From positions 47,844 to 104,486 of the forward strand of contig NZ_AYWX01000007.1 in NCBI RefSeq assembly GCF_000502875.1: a stretch of 56,643 nucleotides of DNA, in the 5' to 3' direction. The stretch's first letter is position 1; each line of letters begins with the position of its first letter. Below are positions 24,306 through 33,963 of the stretch, piece by piece. Under the pieces are notes generated by a model that worked only from the letters and a program-made list of their open reading frames with translations, was not told where the DNA came from and did not search any database. Position numbers and translations under genes: made by a program. The DNA is from Mesorhizobium sp. L2C084A000. GTDB lineage: Bacteria > Pseudomonadota > Alphaproteobacteria > Rhizobiales > Rhizobiaceae.

Positions 24306-25319
24306 GTGTCTCGCTATATTTTGCGCCGGCTTATCGCCATGCCGTTTCTGGTGCTCGGCATCGTCACCATTGCCTTCCTGATCACCACGGTGACCAAGGG
24401 CGATCCGCTGACCGCGATTGTCGCCGAACAGCAGATGAGCAACCCCGAAGTGGTGGCCGCCGCCAAGGCGCGCTGGGGTCTCGATCGTCCTTTGCCGGAA
24501 CGCTATATGATATATCTTGGGAATCTGCTGAGCGGCGATCTTGGCACCTCGTTCATCACCAAGCGCAATGTCGGCACCGACATTCTCTACCGCTTGCCGG
24601 CAACGCTCGAACTGGTTTTCGCTGCGATGATCTTCGGCACCACGCTCGGCATTGTGCTTGGTGTGCTGGCCGCCTATTTCCGCAACAGCCTGATTGACCA
24701 TGGCGCGCGGCTGTTCGCCTTGTTCGGCTCTTCGCTGCCGGTGTTCTGGTCGGGGCTCGGCCTGTTGTTCATCTTCTCCGTCATGCTGAACTGGCTGCCG
24801 GGGCCGGGCAGGGTCGATGCCCGCCTGGCATTACCGCCCGGTATCACCGGTTTCCTGACCATCGACTCGTTGCTGGCCGGCGACTGGACGGTGTTTAAGG
24901 ATGCGCTCTGGCACCTGCTTCTGCCGGCCTTCGTGCTCGGCTGGACGGTTTCCGGCACCATATCGCGGCTGGTGCGCGCCAACATGCTGGATGTGATGAG
25001 CCGCGAGTTCGTGCTCACCGCGCGCGCCAAGGGGGCCAGCGAATTCCGCGTCGTCATTGTCCACGCGCTGCGCAACACCATGGTGCCGACCTTGACCGTC
25101 ATCGGCTACTCCTTCGCCTATCTGATCACCGGCGCGGTGCTGACCGAGACCATCTTTTCCTGGCCGGGCATGGGTTCCTATGCCGTCGAGGCGGCGCGCG
25201 CGCTCGACTTCCCGGCAATCATCGGCGTTACCATCGTCGGCGGCCTCGCCTTCCTGGTCACCAATCTCATCACCGACATACTCTATGTCGTGGCCAATCC
25301 GCGCGTGAGATTGAGCTGA
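24306..25319 (+). CDS. Peptide/nickel-type ABC transporter permease, DppB-like
   Basis: A 337-residue inner-membrane permease with the N-terminal ILRRLIAMPFLVLGIVTI helix, a periplasmic loop with the GLDRPLPERY and GDLGTS segments, and the EAA loop (ANMLDVMSREFVLTARAKGAS) near residue 230. Start is GTG 24306, with an AAGG site upstream; a longer frame would begin inside the promoter. First of four transport genes in the order B-C-D-F. No binding-protein gene lies in the operon; the likely one is at 34002-35600 on the other strand. Confidence 0.93.
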   Translation: MSRYILRRLIAMPFLVLGIVTIAFLITTVTKGDPLTAIVAEQQMSNPEVVAAAKARWGLDRPLPERYMIYLGNLLSGDLGTSFITKRNVGTDILYRLPATLELVFAAMIFGTTLGIVLGVLAAYFRNSLIDHGARLFALFGSSLPVFWSGLGLLFIFSVMLNWLPGPGRVDARLALPPGITGFLTIDSLLAGDWTVFKDALWHLLLPAFVLGWTVSGTISRLVRANMLDVMSREFVLTARAKGASEFRVVIVHALRNTMVPTLTVIGYSFAYLITGAVLTETIFSWPGMGSYAVEAARALDFPAIIGVTIVGGLAFLVTNLITDILYVVANPRVRLS

Positions 25320-26161
25320 TGTCGGCGGTCGAAACCAGATCCCGTTCCACCGCTGTTCCCGAATGGCTGACCGCGCCTTTGGTCATCGGCACGATCGTCA
25401 TCCTGTTCTGGCTGTTCATGACCGTCTTCGCCAATCTGGTCGTGCAGTTCGATCCGCTCGAAATGGTCGCACGCCGGCTGCAGCCGCCGAACTGGGCGCA
25501 TTGGCTGGGCACCGATGCGCTCGGCCGCGATGTGCTGGCCCGCACTCTGCACGGGGCCGCACATTCGTTGCCGATCGCGGTCCTGGTCGTCGTCTCGGCT
25601 GTGGTGATCGGCTCGCTGCTCGGCGCCATTTCCGGCTTCGTCGGCGGCCTCACCGGCGCGGCGATCATGCGGCTGGTCGACGTGACCTTGTCGTTCCCGC
25701 CGATGCTGCTCGCCATGGCCGTCGCGGCGTCGCTCGGGCCGGGCCTCGGCAATGCCGCCATCGCCATGGTGCTGGTCTGGTGGCCGGTCTACGCCCGGCT
25801 GATGCGGGCGCAGGTGCTGGAGGTGAAGGAGCGCGAGCATGTCGAGGCGGCAATCGCCGCCGGCGCCAGGCCGCGGCGCGTGCTGTTCACGCACATATTG
25901 CCGCTTTGCTGGACTCCGGTGCTGATCAGCGCGACCATGGATTTGGGCCAGGTCGTGCTGCTTGCCGCGTCGCTCAGCTTCATCGGTCTCGGCGCCACGC
26001 CGCCGACGCCTGAATGGGGCTCGATGATCTCCGATGGCGCCGTCCATTTCTATCAATGGTGGATCGCCTTCGGTCCCGGCGTCGCCATCCTCACCATCGT
26101 GCTCGGCTTCAACTTCATCGGCGACGGCTTGCGCGACATTCTCGATCCAAGGTCGGACTAG
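25319..26161 (+). CDS. Peptide/nickel-type ABC transporter permease, DppC-like
   Basis: A 280-residue permease that pairs with the DppB-like protein. The WLGTDALGRDVLAR segment near residue 62 is the DppC hallmark, and the EAA-type loop VLEVKEREHVEAAIAAGARPRR lies near 165. Starts in a TGATG overlap with the upstream stop, so translation is coupled. Five or six membrane segments. Confidence 0.93.
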   Translation: MSAVETRSRSTAVPEWLTAPLVIGTIVILFWLFMTVFANLVVQFDPLEMVARRLQPPNWAHWLGTDALGRDVLARTLHGAAHSLPIAVLVVVSAVVIGSLLGAISGFVGGLTGAAIMRLVDVTLSFPPMLLAMAVAASLGPGLGNAAIAMVLVWWPVYARLMRAQVLEVKEREHVEAAIAAGARPRRVLFTHILPLCWTPVLISATMDLGQVVLLAASLSFIGLGATPPTPEWGSMISDGAVHFYQWWIAFGPGVAILTIVLGFNFIGDGLRDILDPRSD

Positions 26162-26164
26162 GCG

Positions 26165-27241
26165 ATGAGCGCACAGATATCTTCAGCGCGCTCCGGCGCC
26201 GTCGACAAGGCAGGTGAGCAGGAGCCGCTGCTCTCGATTCGTGGCCTGCGCGTCGGGTTCCGGCGGGCCGGCGACCAGTTTGAAGCGGTGCGAGGCATCG
26301 ACCTCGACGTCGCCAAGGGCGAGGTGGTCGGCATTGTCGGCGAGTCCGGTTCGGGCAAGTCGGTCGGCATGCTCGCCGCGCTCGGCCTGACCTCGAAGAA
26401 CGCCGTGGTTACCGGCTCGGTCCGCTTCAACGGCGACGAACTGGTCGGCAAATCGTCACGCGAAATGCGCAAGATCAGGGGCGCGCGCATAGCCATGATT
26501 TTTCAGGACCCGCTGTCCTCGTTGAATCCGGTGATGACCGTCGGCGCCCAGATCGCCGAGGCGGTCAGGCTGCATCAGCGCGTCACCCGCAAGCAGGCCA
26601 TGGCGCGCGCGGTGGAACTGCTCCATCTGGTGGCGATCCCGCAGCCGGAGCGCCGGGTGAACCAGTATCCGCATGAATTCTCCGGCGGCATGCGCCAGCG
26701 CGCGGTCATCGCCATGGCCGTCGCCAACGATCCCGATTTGCTAATCGCCGACGAACCGACCACGGCGCTCGACGTCACGGTGCAGGCGCAGATATTGGCC
26801 GTGCTGCGTTCGCTGCAGGAGCGGCTCGGCCTTGGCCTGGTGCTGATCACCCATGATCTAGGCGTCGTCGCCGGTCATGCCGACCGCGTCGCGGTCGTCT
26901 ATTCCGGCCGTGTCGTCGAACAGGCTGGCGTGTCCGAGCTGTTCGCCGACCCGCGCCATCCCTACACGCGCGGGCTCATTGCCTCGATCCCCAACCTCGA
27001 GGAAAGCCGCGAGCGGCTGTTCTCGATCGACGGTTCGCCGCCCGCACTTGGCCGCTTGCCGGGCGGCTGCGCCTTCCATCCGCGCTGCATCTATGCCGAG
27101 GCACGCTGCCGGACCGAGGATCCGCCTTTGCACGACATAGGCGGCCGCTTCTCGGCCTGCCATTTCGCGACGACCTTGCCGCCCTTCCATAGTGCTGCGC
27201 TTGCGGCGGCAGAACTGGACAGTGGAAGCATGGCCCCATGA
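26165..27241 (+). CDS. Peptide/nickel-type ABC transporter ATP-binding protein, DppD-like
   Basis: A 358-residue ATPase. Walker A GESGSGKS (about 58-65), Q-loop in [12 protein letters not shown], signature FSGGMRQR and Walker [13 protein letters not shown]. The C-terminal oligopeptide_HPY domain (about 275-335) carries the Cys-rich [17 protein letters not shown] segment, as in Dpp/Opp ATPases. Starts 3 bp after the permease stop and overlaps the next gene by ATGA. Confidence 0.93.
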   Translation: MSAQISSARSGAVDKAGEQEPLLSIRGLRVGFRRAGDQFEAVRGIDLDVAKGEVVGIVGESGSGKSVGMLAALGLTSKNAVVTGSVRFNGDELVGKSSREMRKIRGARIAMIFQDPLSSLNPVMTVGAQIAEAVRLHQRVTRKQAMARAVELLHLVAIPQPERRVNQYPHEFSGGMRQRAVIAMAVANDPDLLIADEPTTALDVTVQAQILAVLRSLQERLGLGLVLITHDLGVVAGHADRVAVVYSGRVVEQAGVSELFADPRHPYTRGLIASIPNLEESRERLFSIDGSPPALGRLPGGCAFHPRCIYAEARCRTEDPPLHDIGGRFSACHFATTLPPFHSAALAAAELDSGSMAP

Positions 27242-28269
27242 GCGCAGTGGAGCAAATTCAAGTCGAAACCAAGCCGGCGGCAGCGCTTTCCGTGCGCCAT
27301 CTTGTCAAGGATTTTCCGGTTCGCGGCGGCCTCGTCTTCGACCGCGCGGTTGCCCATGTGCGTGCGGTGGCCGATGTGTCCTTTGACTTGGCGCCGGGCG
27401 AAACGCTGGGCCTCGTCGGCGAATCCGGTTGCGGCAAGTCGACCCTCGGACGCTGCCTGATGCGGCTGATCGAGCCGACCAGTGGCGAAAGCTGGTTCCG
27501 TGGCCAGAACCTGCTCGCCCTCAACCACGAAGACATGCGCCTGATGCGGCGCTACATCCAGCTGGTCTTCCAGGATCCGTACGGGTCGCTGCATCCGCGC
27601 ATGCGCATTGCCGACAACATCGCCGAGCCTTTGCGCATGAGCGACATGTCGGCGGCCGATCGCCGTGGGCGGGTGGCCGAACTGCTCGAACTTGTCCGGC
27701 TCAATCCCGATCACGGCAAGCGCTATCCGCACGAACTGTCCGGCGGCCAGCGCCAGCGTGTGGTCATCGCCCGCGCGCTTGCGCTCAACCCGCAAGTGGT
27801 GATCCTCGACGAACCGGTTTCGGCGCTCGACGTTTCGGTGCAGGCTGGCGTGCTCAATTTGCTCAGGGATATTCAGCAGTCCTTCGGCACATCCTATCTG
27901 TTCATCGCACATGATCTTTCGGTCGTGCGCCACATCTCGCACCAGGTCGCGGTGATGTATCTCGGCAAGATCGTCGATATCGCACCCGCGGCCGAACTCT
28001 ACTCCAGGGCGCTGCACCCCTATACCCAGGCGCTGCTGTCGGCGGTGCCGCTCGCCAACCCCGAGAAGGAGCGCAAGCGCGAGCGCATCGTACTGACCGG
28101 TGACGTGCCGAGCCCGCTCAACCCACCATCCGGCTGCCGCTTCCGCACGCGCTGCTTCAAGGCGCAGGCGATTTGCGCTGCCGTCGAACCACCGCTCGAT
28201 CCGGCTGGTGGTTCGCATCGCGTCGCCTGTCATTTTCCGGAGCCGGTCAACACTTTCAGGGCTGTCTGA
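27238..28269 (+). CDS. Peptide/nickel-type ABC transporter ATP-binding protein, DppF-like
   Basis: A 343-residue ATPase, partner of the DppD-like subunit. Walker A GESGCGKS near residues 61-68, signature LSGGQRQR, Walker [13 protein letters not shown], and a C-terminal HPY domain with [17 protein letters not shown]. The ATG overlaps the upstream stop. The importer operon continues after 37 bp into a CoA-transferase gene, which suggests the imported compound is metabolised as a CoA thioester or that the transferase acts on its product. Confidence 0.93.
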   Translation: MSAVEQIQVETKPAAALSVRHLVKDFPVRGGLVFDRAVAHVRAVADVSFDLAPGETLGLVGESGCGKSTLGRCLMRLIEPTSGESWFRGQNLLALNHEDMRLMRRYIQLVFQDPYGSLHPRMRIADNIAEPLRMSDMSAADRRGRVAELLELVRLNPDHGKRYPHELSGGQRQRVVIARALALNPQVVILDEPVSALDVSVQAGVLNLLRDIQQSFGTSYLFIAHDLSVVRHISHQVAVMYLGKIVDIAPAAELYSRALHPYTQALLSAVPLANPEKERKRERIVLTGDVPSPLNPPSGCRFRTRCFKAQAICAAVEPPLDPAGGSHRVACHFPEPVNTFRAV

Positions 28270-28306
28270 CAGGCCCGCCGAATTCATCCGCGAAGGAATT
28301 TTGATC

Positions 28307-29578
28307 GTGACTGAGGACCATTCCGAAAATGCCGCCACGGCTGGCCGCGCGCGCCTGCCGCTCGAAGGCATCAAGGTTCTCGATCTTTCGCGCGTGCTGG
28401 CCGGTCCGTGGGCGACGATGAGCTTGGCCGATCTCGGCGCCGAAGTCTGGAAGATCGAGAATATCGATGGTGGCGACGACACCAGGGCGTGGTCGGTGCC
28501 GAGCTACAAGGGTGTCTCAACCTATTATCTCTGCGCCAATCGGGGCAAGCAGAGCATCGCGCTCGACATGAAAAGCCCGCAGGGGCTGGCCATCGTGCGC
28601 GAGTTGGCAGCGAAGGCCGACATCGTCGTCGAGAATTTCCGCGCCGGCACCGCCGATCGCCTCGGTGTCGGTTTCAAGGAACTCAGCGCGTCAAACCCGC
28701 GGCTGATCTATTGCTCGATTTCCGGCTACGGCCAGACCGGGCCCGATGCCGGACGGCCCGGCTATGATTTCGTCATGCAGGCCGAAAGCGGCCTGATGGC
28801 CATCACTGGCGAGAGCAATGGCGAGCCGATGCGTGTCGGCGTCGCCATCACCGACATCGTCTGCGGCATGGTCGCCACGCAGTCGATCCTGGCAGCGCTT
28901 TACGAGCGCGCGACGACCGGCAAGGGCCAGTTCCTCGACCTGTCGCTGATCGACTGCGCGCTCAGCCTGCTGATCAATGTCGGCAGCGGTTACCTCAACA
29001 CCGGTCGAGAGGTTGCCCGATACGGCAATGCCCATCCGACGGTCGTTCCCTATCAGATATTCGAAGCCTCCGACGGCGGCTTCGCGCTGGCCGTCGGCAA
29101 CGATCGTCAGTTCGCAGCCCTGTGCGAGCAGGTCGTGGACTTGCCACATTTGGCTGGGGATGCGCGCTTCATCAAGGCAGGCGCGCGCGCCACCCACCGC
29201 GAGGCGCTGATTCCGCAGCTGGCGGCTGCCTTCAGGACCAAAACGCGAGACCACTGGATGTCGGCTTGCGCCGCCGCCAGCGTGCCGGCCGGCACCGTAA
29301 AATCGATACCGGAAGTCTTCGACAGTCCCAATGTGCGCGAGCGCGGCCTCGTTCAGACCTTGCCGCATCCGCATCTCGGTTCCGTCGCCATGGTGCGTCC
29401 GGCGCAGGGACTTGCCGCGCAGTTGACCGCCGACTTCACCGCGCCACCGATGCTGGGCCAGGACACAGCTGCCGTGCTGGCCGACGTGCTCGGCTACAGC
29501 GCCGAGACCATCGACCAGTTGGTCGGCACTGGGGCTGTCAGCGTCTATGCGCCTGCCGCCGAACCGATCCCCGCCTGA
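28307..29578 (+). CDS. CaiB/BaiF (family III) CoA-transferase
   Basis: A 423-residue family III CoA-transferase. N-terminal [31 protein letters not shown] is the family signature, and the active-site Asp lies in the [12 protein letters not shown] to [14 protein letters not shown] region (expected near residue 165-175). It moves CoA between an acyl-CoA and a carboxylic acid. The start GTG 28307 is chosen because AAGGA lies 9 bases upstream; a TTG at 28301 is too close. Last gene of the plus-strand importer operon. Substrate unknown. Confidence 0.9.
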   Translation: MTEDHSENAATAGRARLPLEGIKVLDLSRVLAGPWATMSLADLGAEVWKIENIDGGDDTRAWSVPSYKGVSTYYLCANRGKQSIALDMKSPQGLAIVRELAAKADIVVENFRAGTADRLGVGFKELSASNPRLIYCSISGYGQTGPDAGRPGYDFVMQAESGLMAITGESNGEPMRVGVAITDIVCGMVATQSILAALYERATTGKGQFLDLSLIDCALSLLINVGSGYLNTGREVARYGNAHPTVVPYQIFEASDGGFALAVGNDRQFAALCEQVVDLPHLAGDARFIKAGARATHREALIPQLAAAFRTKTRDHWMSACAAASVPAGTVKSIPEVFDSPNVRERGLVQTLPHPHLGSVAMVRPAQGLAAQLTADFTAPPMLGQDTAAVLADVLGYSAETIDQLVGTGAVSVYAPAAEPIPA

Positions 29579-29653
29579 TCTTTCACGGAGCGTGACAGCC
29601 CTCGTCGCATTTGCGGTCGACTGAGTGGTTCTCTACTTCAAGAGCGCGAAGAG

Positions 29654-29714
29654 CCGTTCCTTGTTTTGGCGCTATTCCCAAGGGAAAGCGCTTCCCACTT
29701 TTCCTGGAATTGCT
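29654..29714. repeat. Probable short interspersed palindromic repeat of Rhizobiales
   Basis: Between two convergent genes. It contains TTCCC-AA-GGGAA, then AAGCGCTT, then ACTTTTCCTGGAATTGCTC. From memory this layout (CCTTGTTTTGGCGC at one end, TTTTCCTGGAATTGCTC at the other) recurs in intergenic regions of Mesorhizobium and relatives. No second copy lies in this window, so the call rests on recall. Confidence 0.4.
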
Positions 29715-29721
29715 CGGCCGG

Positions 29722-30360
29722 TTATTTCTGCTGACCGTAATTCTTGTAGCGCCCGCGAATGGCGGGTATCTCGCTGCCCTCGATGAGCACCGGTGTGCCG
29801 GCGCTGCGCGCCAAAAGGTATTGCCGAGCCAAGGTCTCGAGCTTGATGGTGCGGATGAGCGCCATGTCGAGATCGCCGCCGAAAGCGATCATGCCATGAT
29901 TGGCGAGCAGGCAGGCCGACCTGTCCTTGAGCGCGACGACGGCAACCTTGGCCAGGTCGCTTGACGCGAACAGCGCATAGTCCGAACAGCGCACATCATC
30001 GCCACCGAAACCCGCGACCATGTAATGGAACAGCGGCAGTCCCTCGCGCAGGCACGATAGCGCCACGCAATGGTCGGGATGGGCATGGACGACGGCGCCG
30101 GCCTCGGGAAAGGCCTTGTAGATCTCGGCGTGCATTTCCCATTCGCTCGATGGCCTGAACGCACCGTCCCAGGCTCCATCGAGCTGCATCGCCACCATCT
30201 GCTCCGGCCGCAAGGCGCTCGTGGCTATTCCCGTCGGCGTGATCAGCATGCCGGCTGTCGTGCGCACGCTGATGTTTCCGGTGGTGCCGACATTCATCCC
30301 ACTAGCGTCCAGCGTCTGCGTCGCGGTGATCAGGCTGGCGCGTGCAGTCTCGGTGTCCAT
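29722..30360 (-). CDS. Class II aldolase/decarboxylase, OtnC-like
   Basis: A 212-residue class II aldolase-fold protein. Metal ligands are visible: His-x-His in VVHAHPDH (about residue 90) and a third His in LLANHGMIAFG, and the phosphate-binding GNISVR segment lies near residue 30. Partnered with an OtnK-like kinase it is most like OtnC, 3-oxo-tetronate 4-phosphate decarboxylase, acting on four-carbon acid sugars; fuculose-phosphate aldolase is an alternative. The ATG 30360 overlaps the stop of otnK as TGATG. The longer frame to 30411 is rejected because it lies inside otnK. Confidence 0.78.
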   Translation of the reverse strand: MDTETARASLITATQTLDASGMNVGTTGNISVRTTAGMLITPTGIATSALRPEQMVAMQLDGAWDGAFRPSSEWEMHAEIYKAFPEAGAVVHAHPDHCVALSCLREGLPLFHYMVAGFGGDDVRCSDYALFASSDLAKVAVVALKDRSACLLANHGMIAFGGDLDMALIRTIKLETLARQYLLARSAGTPVLIEGSEIPAIRGRYKNYGQQK

Positions 30361-31733
30361 CACGATGCTTTTCCTGTGGTTGGCCACATGACAGGTTTTG
30401 CCGGTGGCCATGTGTCGATCGCCGGCGCGACGGTGGTCGCCCGTGTCATGTCTTGCAGGACGTCGGCGAAAATATCCGGGCCGCCGAGCTTTCCCGATTT
30501 CAGTATCAGCGCCAGCGGATCGGATGGCAGGTCGGGGAGGTGGGCGATGGCGCGCGACAGTCCCGGGCCCTCATAGGCGCCCATGGCGATCCGGTCGATG
30601 CCGAGCGCCTTGACCACCGAACCGGCTGTCTCGCCGCCGGCGACGACGAGCCGGCGGACGCCGAGTTCACGCACCAGAATCTGTGCAATCCCGGCCAGGA
30701 TCTCTTCCGCCCTTGCTGCCACCACATCGCGGCCGTGCGCCTGCTGCAGCGCTTCGACCGTCGCTTGCGGCGCGGTCGTGGCAATGGCGATCATCGCACC
30801 GGGCAAATGCCGCTCGGCAAAGGCACGCGCTTCGGCCATGATATCGGCGCCGGCAAAGGCGCTGGCAAGGTCGATCGTCAGCAGTGGATTGTTGCGCGCA
30901 AAACGCTCGAGCTGTTCGATGGTGCGGTCGGCGACGCTGCCGGCCAGCACCGCTGCCGGCCCTTCGACGGCCGGCAGGCTGGCGGCAACGAGATCGCCTG
31001 AATTCAGCAGCCCATGCGTGAGCCAGGCCGGCGGCAGATGCGCGGCGACCGAGGAATTGCCGGTCATCAGCGGCAGGTCGAAGGTCGCTTCCGCGATCGC
31101 AACCAGGTCGCGCTCGCGGATCGTATCGGTGATCAGCAGTATCTCGCCGCCCGCGCTGTGCTCTCGTATGGCGTTGCGGATGGCCTCCGACCCGGCATCG
31201 ACGACGAGATAGGGCACCAGCCCGACCTTGCCTTTGCTCTGCGCCTGCAGCACGCGAACCAGATTGGAATCGGTCATCGGCGTCAGCGGATCGAAGCGCT
31301 TGGGCGATTCACCCAGCAACTGGGCGCCGCCGAACATGTGTCCCTGATAGACGGTGCGGCCGGTCTCACACAGGGCCGGGGTGAACAGCGTGACGCCGCC
31401 GCCAAGCCGCTCGAGCAGCGCCTCGGCGCAAGGACCGATGTTGCCGGCAGGTGTCGAATCGAAAGTGGCGCAATATTTGAAGAAGATCTGCCGGGCACCA
31501 GCTTCAAGCAACCGGTCCGCCGCCTCCAGAACCTGGCGCACCGCATCGCTGGCCGCGATGACGCGTGTCTTGAGCAGGATCACATGGGCAAGATTGCCTG
31601 GTGGGATCGGCGCACTCAGTCCGACCGTGCATCCCGTTGGAATGCCGCGCGCCACCAGCATCGACGCCAGCTCGGTGCCGCCGGTCAGATCGTCGGCTAT
31701 GGCGCCAAACAGGAGTGAAGGCGTCGCGGTCAT
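30360..31733 (-). CDS. Four-carbon acid sugar kinase (DUF1537), OtnK-like
   Basis: A 457-residue DUF1537 kinase. Signature pieces include ADDLTGGTELASMLVARG at the N-terminus, FKYCATFDSTPAGNIGPC near residue 85 and AGGETAGSVVKAL in the C-terminal ATP-binding half. OtnK enzymes phosphorylate 3-oxo-tetronates using ATP. It is translationally coupled to the OtnC-like gene, a pairing known for four-carbon acid sugar breakdown. The other usual members (a dehydrogenase LtnD and isomerase OtnI) are not beside it. Divergent from a GntR/FCD regulator gene. Confidence 0.85.
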   Translation of the reverse strand: MTATPSLLFGAIADDLTGGTELASMLVARGIPTGCTVGLSAPIPPGNLAHVILLKTRVIAASDAVRQVLEAADRLLEAGARQIFFKYCATFDSTPAGNIGPCAEALLERLGGGVTLFTPALCETGRTVYQGHMFGGAQLLGESPKRFDPLTPMTDSNLVRVLQAQSKGKVGLVPYLVVDAGSEAIRNAIREHSAGGEILLITDTIRERDLVAIAEATFDLPLMTGNSSVAAHLPPAWLTHGLLNSGDLVAASLPAVEGPAAVLAGSVADRTIEQLERFARNNPLLTIDLASAFAGADIMAEARAFAERHLPGAMIAIATTAPQATVEALQQAHGRDVVAARAEEILAGIAQILVRELGVRRLVVAGGETAGSVVKALGIDRIAMGAYEGPGLSRAIAHLPDLPSDPLALILKSGKLGGPDIFADVLQDMTRATTVAPAIDTWPPAKPVMWPTTGKAS

Positions 31734-31737
31734 GCGC

Positions 31738-31797
31738 CCCGTCTCATATCCGTCTGCACCATGGCTGCCCGTCTCACAGTTGCCTGTCTCATGTCGG
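31738..31797. repeat. Three copies of a degenerate 15-bp direct repeat upstream of the kinase gene
   Basis: Copies at 31738-31752, 31768-31782 and 31783-31797 share CC(C/T)GTCTCA. Spacings are 30 and 15 bases, so they are in register. They lie just upstream of the kinase start (31733, minus strand). Could be a tandem duplication remnant or regulatory; no known motif recognised. Confidence 0.35.
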
Positions 31798-31814
31798 TGG
31801 TCAGGCCATTCGTG

Positions 31815-31825
31815 GTATCATATAC
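31815..31825 (+). promoter_or_regulatory. Candidate GntR/FCD operator (otnK-gntR intergenic region)
   Basis: GTATCATATAC lies in the 146-bp gap between the divergent kinase and GntR genes. It shares TATCATATA with the site at 33905-33913 upstream of the aminotransferase and, with one change, with 37853-37861 upstream of the E1 gene. FCD regulators commonly bind short TA-rich palindromes of this type. Confidence 0.4.
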
Positions 31826-31838
31826 ACAGCCCACGCGA

Positions 31839-31855
31839 CGCAGGCGACGCCTGCG
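31839..31855. promoter_or_regulatory. 17-bp GC-rich perfect palindrome before gntR
   Basis: CGCAGGCG, one A, CGCCTGCG. It ends 24 bp before the GTG start of the GntR gene, in its likely 5' untranslated region, so it could be an RNA hairpin or an operator. Confidence 0.35.
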
Positions 31856-31879
31856 CTGTTGCAAGAACGGAGAGCGGAT

Positions 31880-32617
31880 GTGACTGCTTCTATCGCGCCG
31901 ATCGCGCGCGACAATCTGACGACGCGCGTCTACGAGGAGCTTCGCCGCGCCATGATGGAAGGCCGTTTCTGGCCGGGCCATCGCTTCAAGATCCGCGACC
32001 TCGCCGCCAGCCTTCAGGTTTCCGAAACGCCGGTGCGCGAGGCGCTGATGCAGCTGGTGCGCGAAAAAGGCCTGGAGATGGAGGCCGGTCGTTCGATCAC
32101 CGTCGCCCAGCTGTCGCTGGCCCAATATCTGGAACTGCGCAGCATCCGGCTGCATCTCGAAGGCATGGCGGGCGCGGCGGCAACGACGCGCATCGAGCCG
32201 CGCGAGATCGACCGTCTGGCCGAAGTGCATGACAGGCTGATTGCCAACGAGGACAATGGCCATTGGTTCGAAGCCGTCCGCGACAATTGGGAATTCCACC
32301 ACTCTATCTACCAGGCGGCGCAAATGCCGGAGCTGCTGGCCATCATCGAGGGCATCTGGCTGCGCAACGGGCCGCTGGTGAACTATCAGTACCCGCACGC
32401 CAGGCCGACCTATGACGGCCGCCACAGGCACCTCGACATTCTCGACGCGCTGCGGGCGCGCGACGAGAACGGCGTGCGCAAGGGCATTCAGCAGGACATG
32501 ATCGAAGGCGGCCGCTTGCTCGTCAAGGTTCTCGAACGGCTGAACGACGGTGCGGTCACGCCCGAGGAACTGCGCCGCGCGGCGCAGAACGGCCGTCTGG
32601 TGTCGGCCGCCGGCTGA
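31880..32617 (+). CDS. GntR-family (FCD/FadR type) transcriptional regulator
   Basis: A 245-residue regulator with an N-terminal winged helix (IRDLAASLQVSETPVREALMQLVREKGLEM, about 40-70) and an all-helical FCD effector domain whose metal-binding His and Asp residues are seen in NWEFHHSIYQAA and GRHRHLDILDAL. The start is GTG 31880 with GGAG at 31869; the overlapping ATG at 31878 is in another frame. Divergent from the OtnK-like gene and convergent with the aminotransferase. Probably senses a small organic acid from this pathway and binds the TATCATATA-type sites. Confidence 0.9.
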   Translation: MTASIAPIARDNLTTRVYEELRRAMMEGRFWPGHRFKIRDLAASLQVSETPVREALMQLVREKGLEMEAGRSITVAQLSLAQYLELRSIRLHLEGMAGAAATTRIEPREIDRLAEVHDRLIANEDNGHWFEAVRDNWEFHHSIYQAAQMPELLAIIEGIWLRNGPLVNYQYPHARPTYDGRHRHLDILDALRARDENGVRKGIQQDMIEGGRLLVKVLERLNDGAVTPEELRRAAQNGRLVSAAG

Positions 32618-32651
32618 ACGATCTGTTTGCCTCCACCGCATGGGCGCTGGT

Positions 32652-33881
32652 TCAAGCCACCTGCGCCGCGGCGGCCATGCCGGCATCGGCCGCCTGCAGG
32701 GCGAGATCTATGTCTTTTGCGCTGTGCGCGGCACCCAGGAACATGTTGTGCCGGGGATGGAAATAGGCGCCTTCGCGCAAGGCGGCCGAGCAGAAGGCAT
32801 TGGCCAGCTTGAACTCGGCATCGTCGTCAAACAGCACCATCGGCATCGACACCGGACCGGTCTGGCGCAGCGACAGGCCATGCTTCTTCGCTGCCGCGTC
32901 GAGACCTGAGCGCAGCCTGTCGCCGGCTTCGGTCATGCGGGCAATCGCGTCGGTATCGCGCAGCGTGTTGATGGTGGCGATCGCGGCGGCCATGGCGACG
33001 GCGCCATACCAGAACGACCCCGTCACGTAGACCTTGGTCGCGGCTTCGCGAAACCGGTCGGTGCCGGTGATGGCGGCCAGCGGATAGCCATTGGCGATCG
33101 CCTTCGAGAAGGCGGACAGGTCCGGCCGTACGCCAAGCGGCTCCCAGCTGCCGGCAAGGTCGATGCGAAACCCGGCCCTGACATCGTCGACGATCAGCGC
33201 CGCATCGGCGGCGGTGGTGAGCTCGCGCGCCCGTCTGGCGAAGGCGGCTGTCGGCAATTCCTGGTCGCGGGCGATGTCGTGGCGGAAAGCTGTGACGATG
33301 ACGGCGGCAAGATCGCTGCCGGCCTGCTCGACGGCTGCCTCAAGGCCGGCAACGTCATTGTAGTCGAAATGGATGAGATGGGCGCGGTCCTCGGCGGTGA
33401 CGCCGGCGAGCGAAGGCGTGCACCACGGCACGGCGCCGTGATAGGAGCCGCGCGCGACCAGCACCTTGCGCCGGCCGGTGCCGGCACGCGCGATTGTCAC
33501 GCAGGCCGTGGTGGCGTCGGTGCCGTTCTTCTGCAGCATTGCCCAGTCGGCATGCGCGACGGTCTTGACCAGCAACTCCGCCAGCTCGACCAGAACTTCA
33601 CCCGGGCCGTTCATCGCATCGCCCAGGCGACGTTGCTTCTCGGCTGCCTGTTCGACGGCCTGGTGATGGTGGCCGAGGATGTTGGGCCCCCAACTGCACA
33701 TCAGGTCGATGTATTCGCGCCCATCGACGTCCCAGACCCGGCAGCCGTCGGCGCGCTCGAAGAACTGCGGATAGGCGGAGCCGAGATAGCGCGTGGCCAT
33801 GTGTCCCCACATGCCGCCCGGAATGACCGAGGCCGCACGCTCGCGCAGCAACTGGTCCTTGGAGTTGATCAGGGAATGCAT
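32652..33881 (-). CDS. Class III aminotransferase, glutamate-1-semialdehyde aminomutase-like
   Basis: A 409-residue PLP enzyme. The pyridoxal Lys lies in SAFSKAIANGYP (about residue 248), the ring-contacting Asp in ALIVDDVRAGF near 223, and the cofactor phosphate loop in the NGTDATTACV segment near 115. It resembles HemL by sequence, but the catabolic setting and lack of heme genes suggest an aminotransferase or aminomutase for another substrate. ATG 33881 is chosen over 33899, because a GGAGA site lies 8 bases upstream and the longer form would start on the operator. It has its own promoter region with a TGATATATCA palindrome about 20 bp upstream. Confidence 0.85.
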   Translation of the reverse strand: MHSLINSKDQLLRERAASVIPGGMWGHMATRYLGSAYPQFFERADGCRVWDVDGREYIDLMCSWGPNILGHHHQAVEQAAEKQRRLGDAMNGPGEVLVELAELLVKTVAHADWAMLQKNGTDATTACVTIARAGTGRRKVLVARGSYHGAVPWCTPSLAGVTAEDRAHLIHFDYNDVAGLEAAVEQAGSDLAAVIVTAFRHDIARDQELPTAAFARRARELTTAADAALIVDDVRAGFRIDLAGSWEPLGVRPDLSAFSKAIANGYPLAAITGTDRFREAATKVYVTGSFWYGAVAMAAAIATINTLRDTDAIARMTEAGDRLRSGLDAAAKKHGLSLRQTGPVSMPMVLFDDDAEFKLANAFCSAALREGAYFHPRHNMFLGAAHSAKDIDLALQAADAGMAAAAQVA

Positions 33882-33899
33882 AGCGAGGTCTCCGCACAT

Positions 33900-33913
33900 T
33901 GATATATCATATA
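33900..33913 (-). promoter_or_regulatory. Candidate GntR/FCD operator upstream of the aminotransferase gene
   Basis: TGATATATCA (33900-33909) is a perfect palindrome, followed by TATA; the 9-mer TATCATATA (33905-33913) also occurs at 31816-31824. The same 10-bp palindrome is found at 37848-37857 before the E1 gene. It lies 19 bp upstream of the start codon, where it would block transcription. Confidence 0.5.
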
Positions 33914-33963
33914 TTGAATTTGGCGCTGGAAGAACAGGATTTGCTGATCGTCCAGGAGGAGGA

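Noticed and set aside
32652..33881. Calling the aminotransferase hemL (heme synthesis)
   Set aside because: It resembles HemL, but the operators and neighbours are catabolic and no tetrapyrrole genes are near; housekeeping hemL is expected elsewhere.
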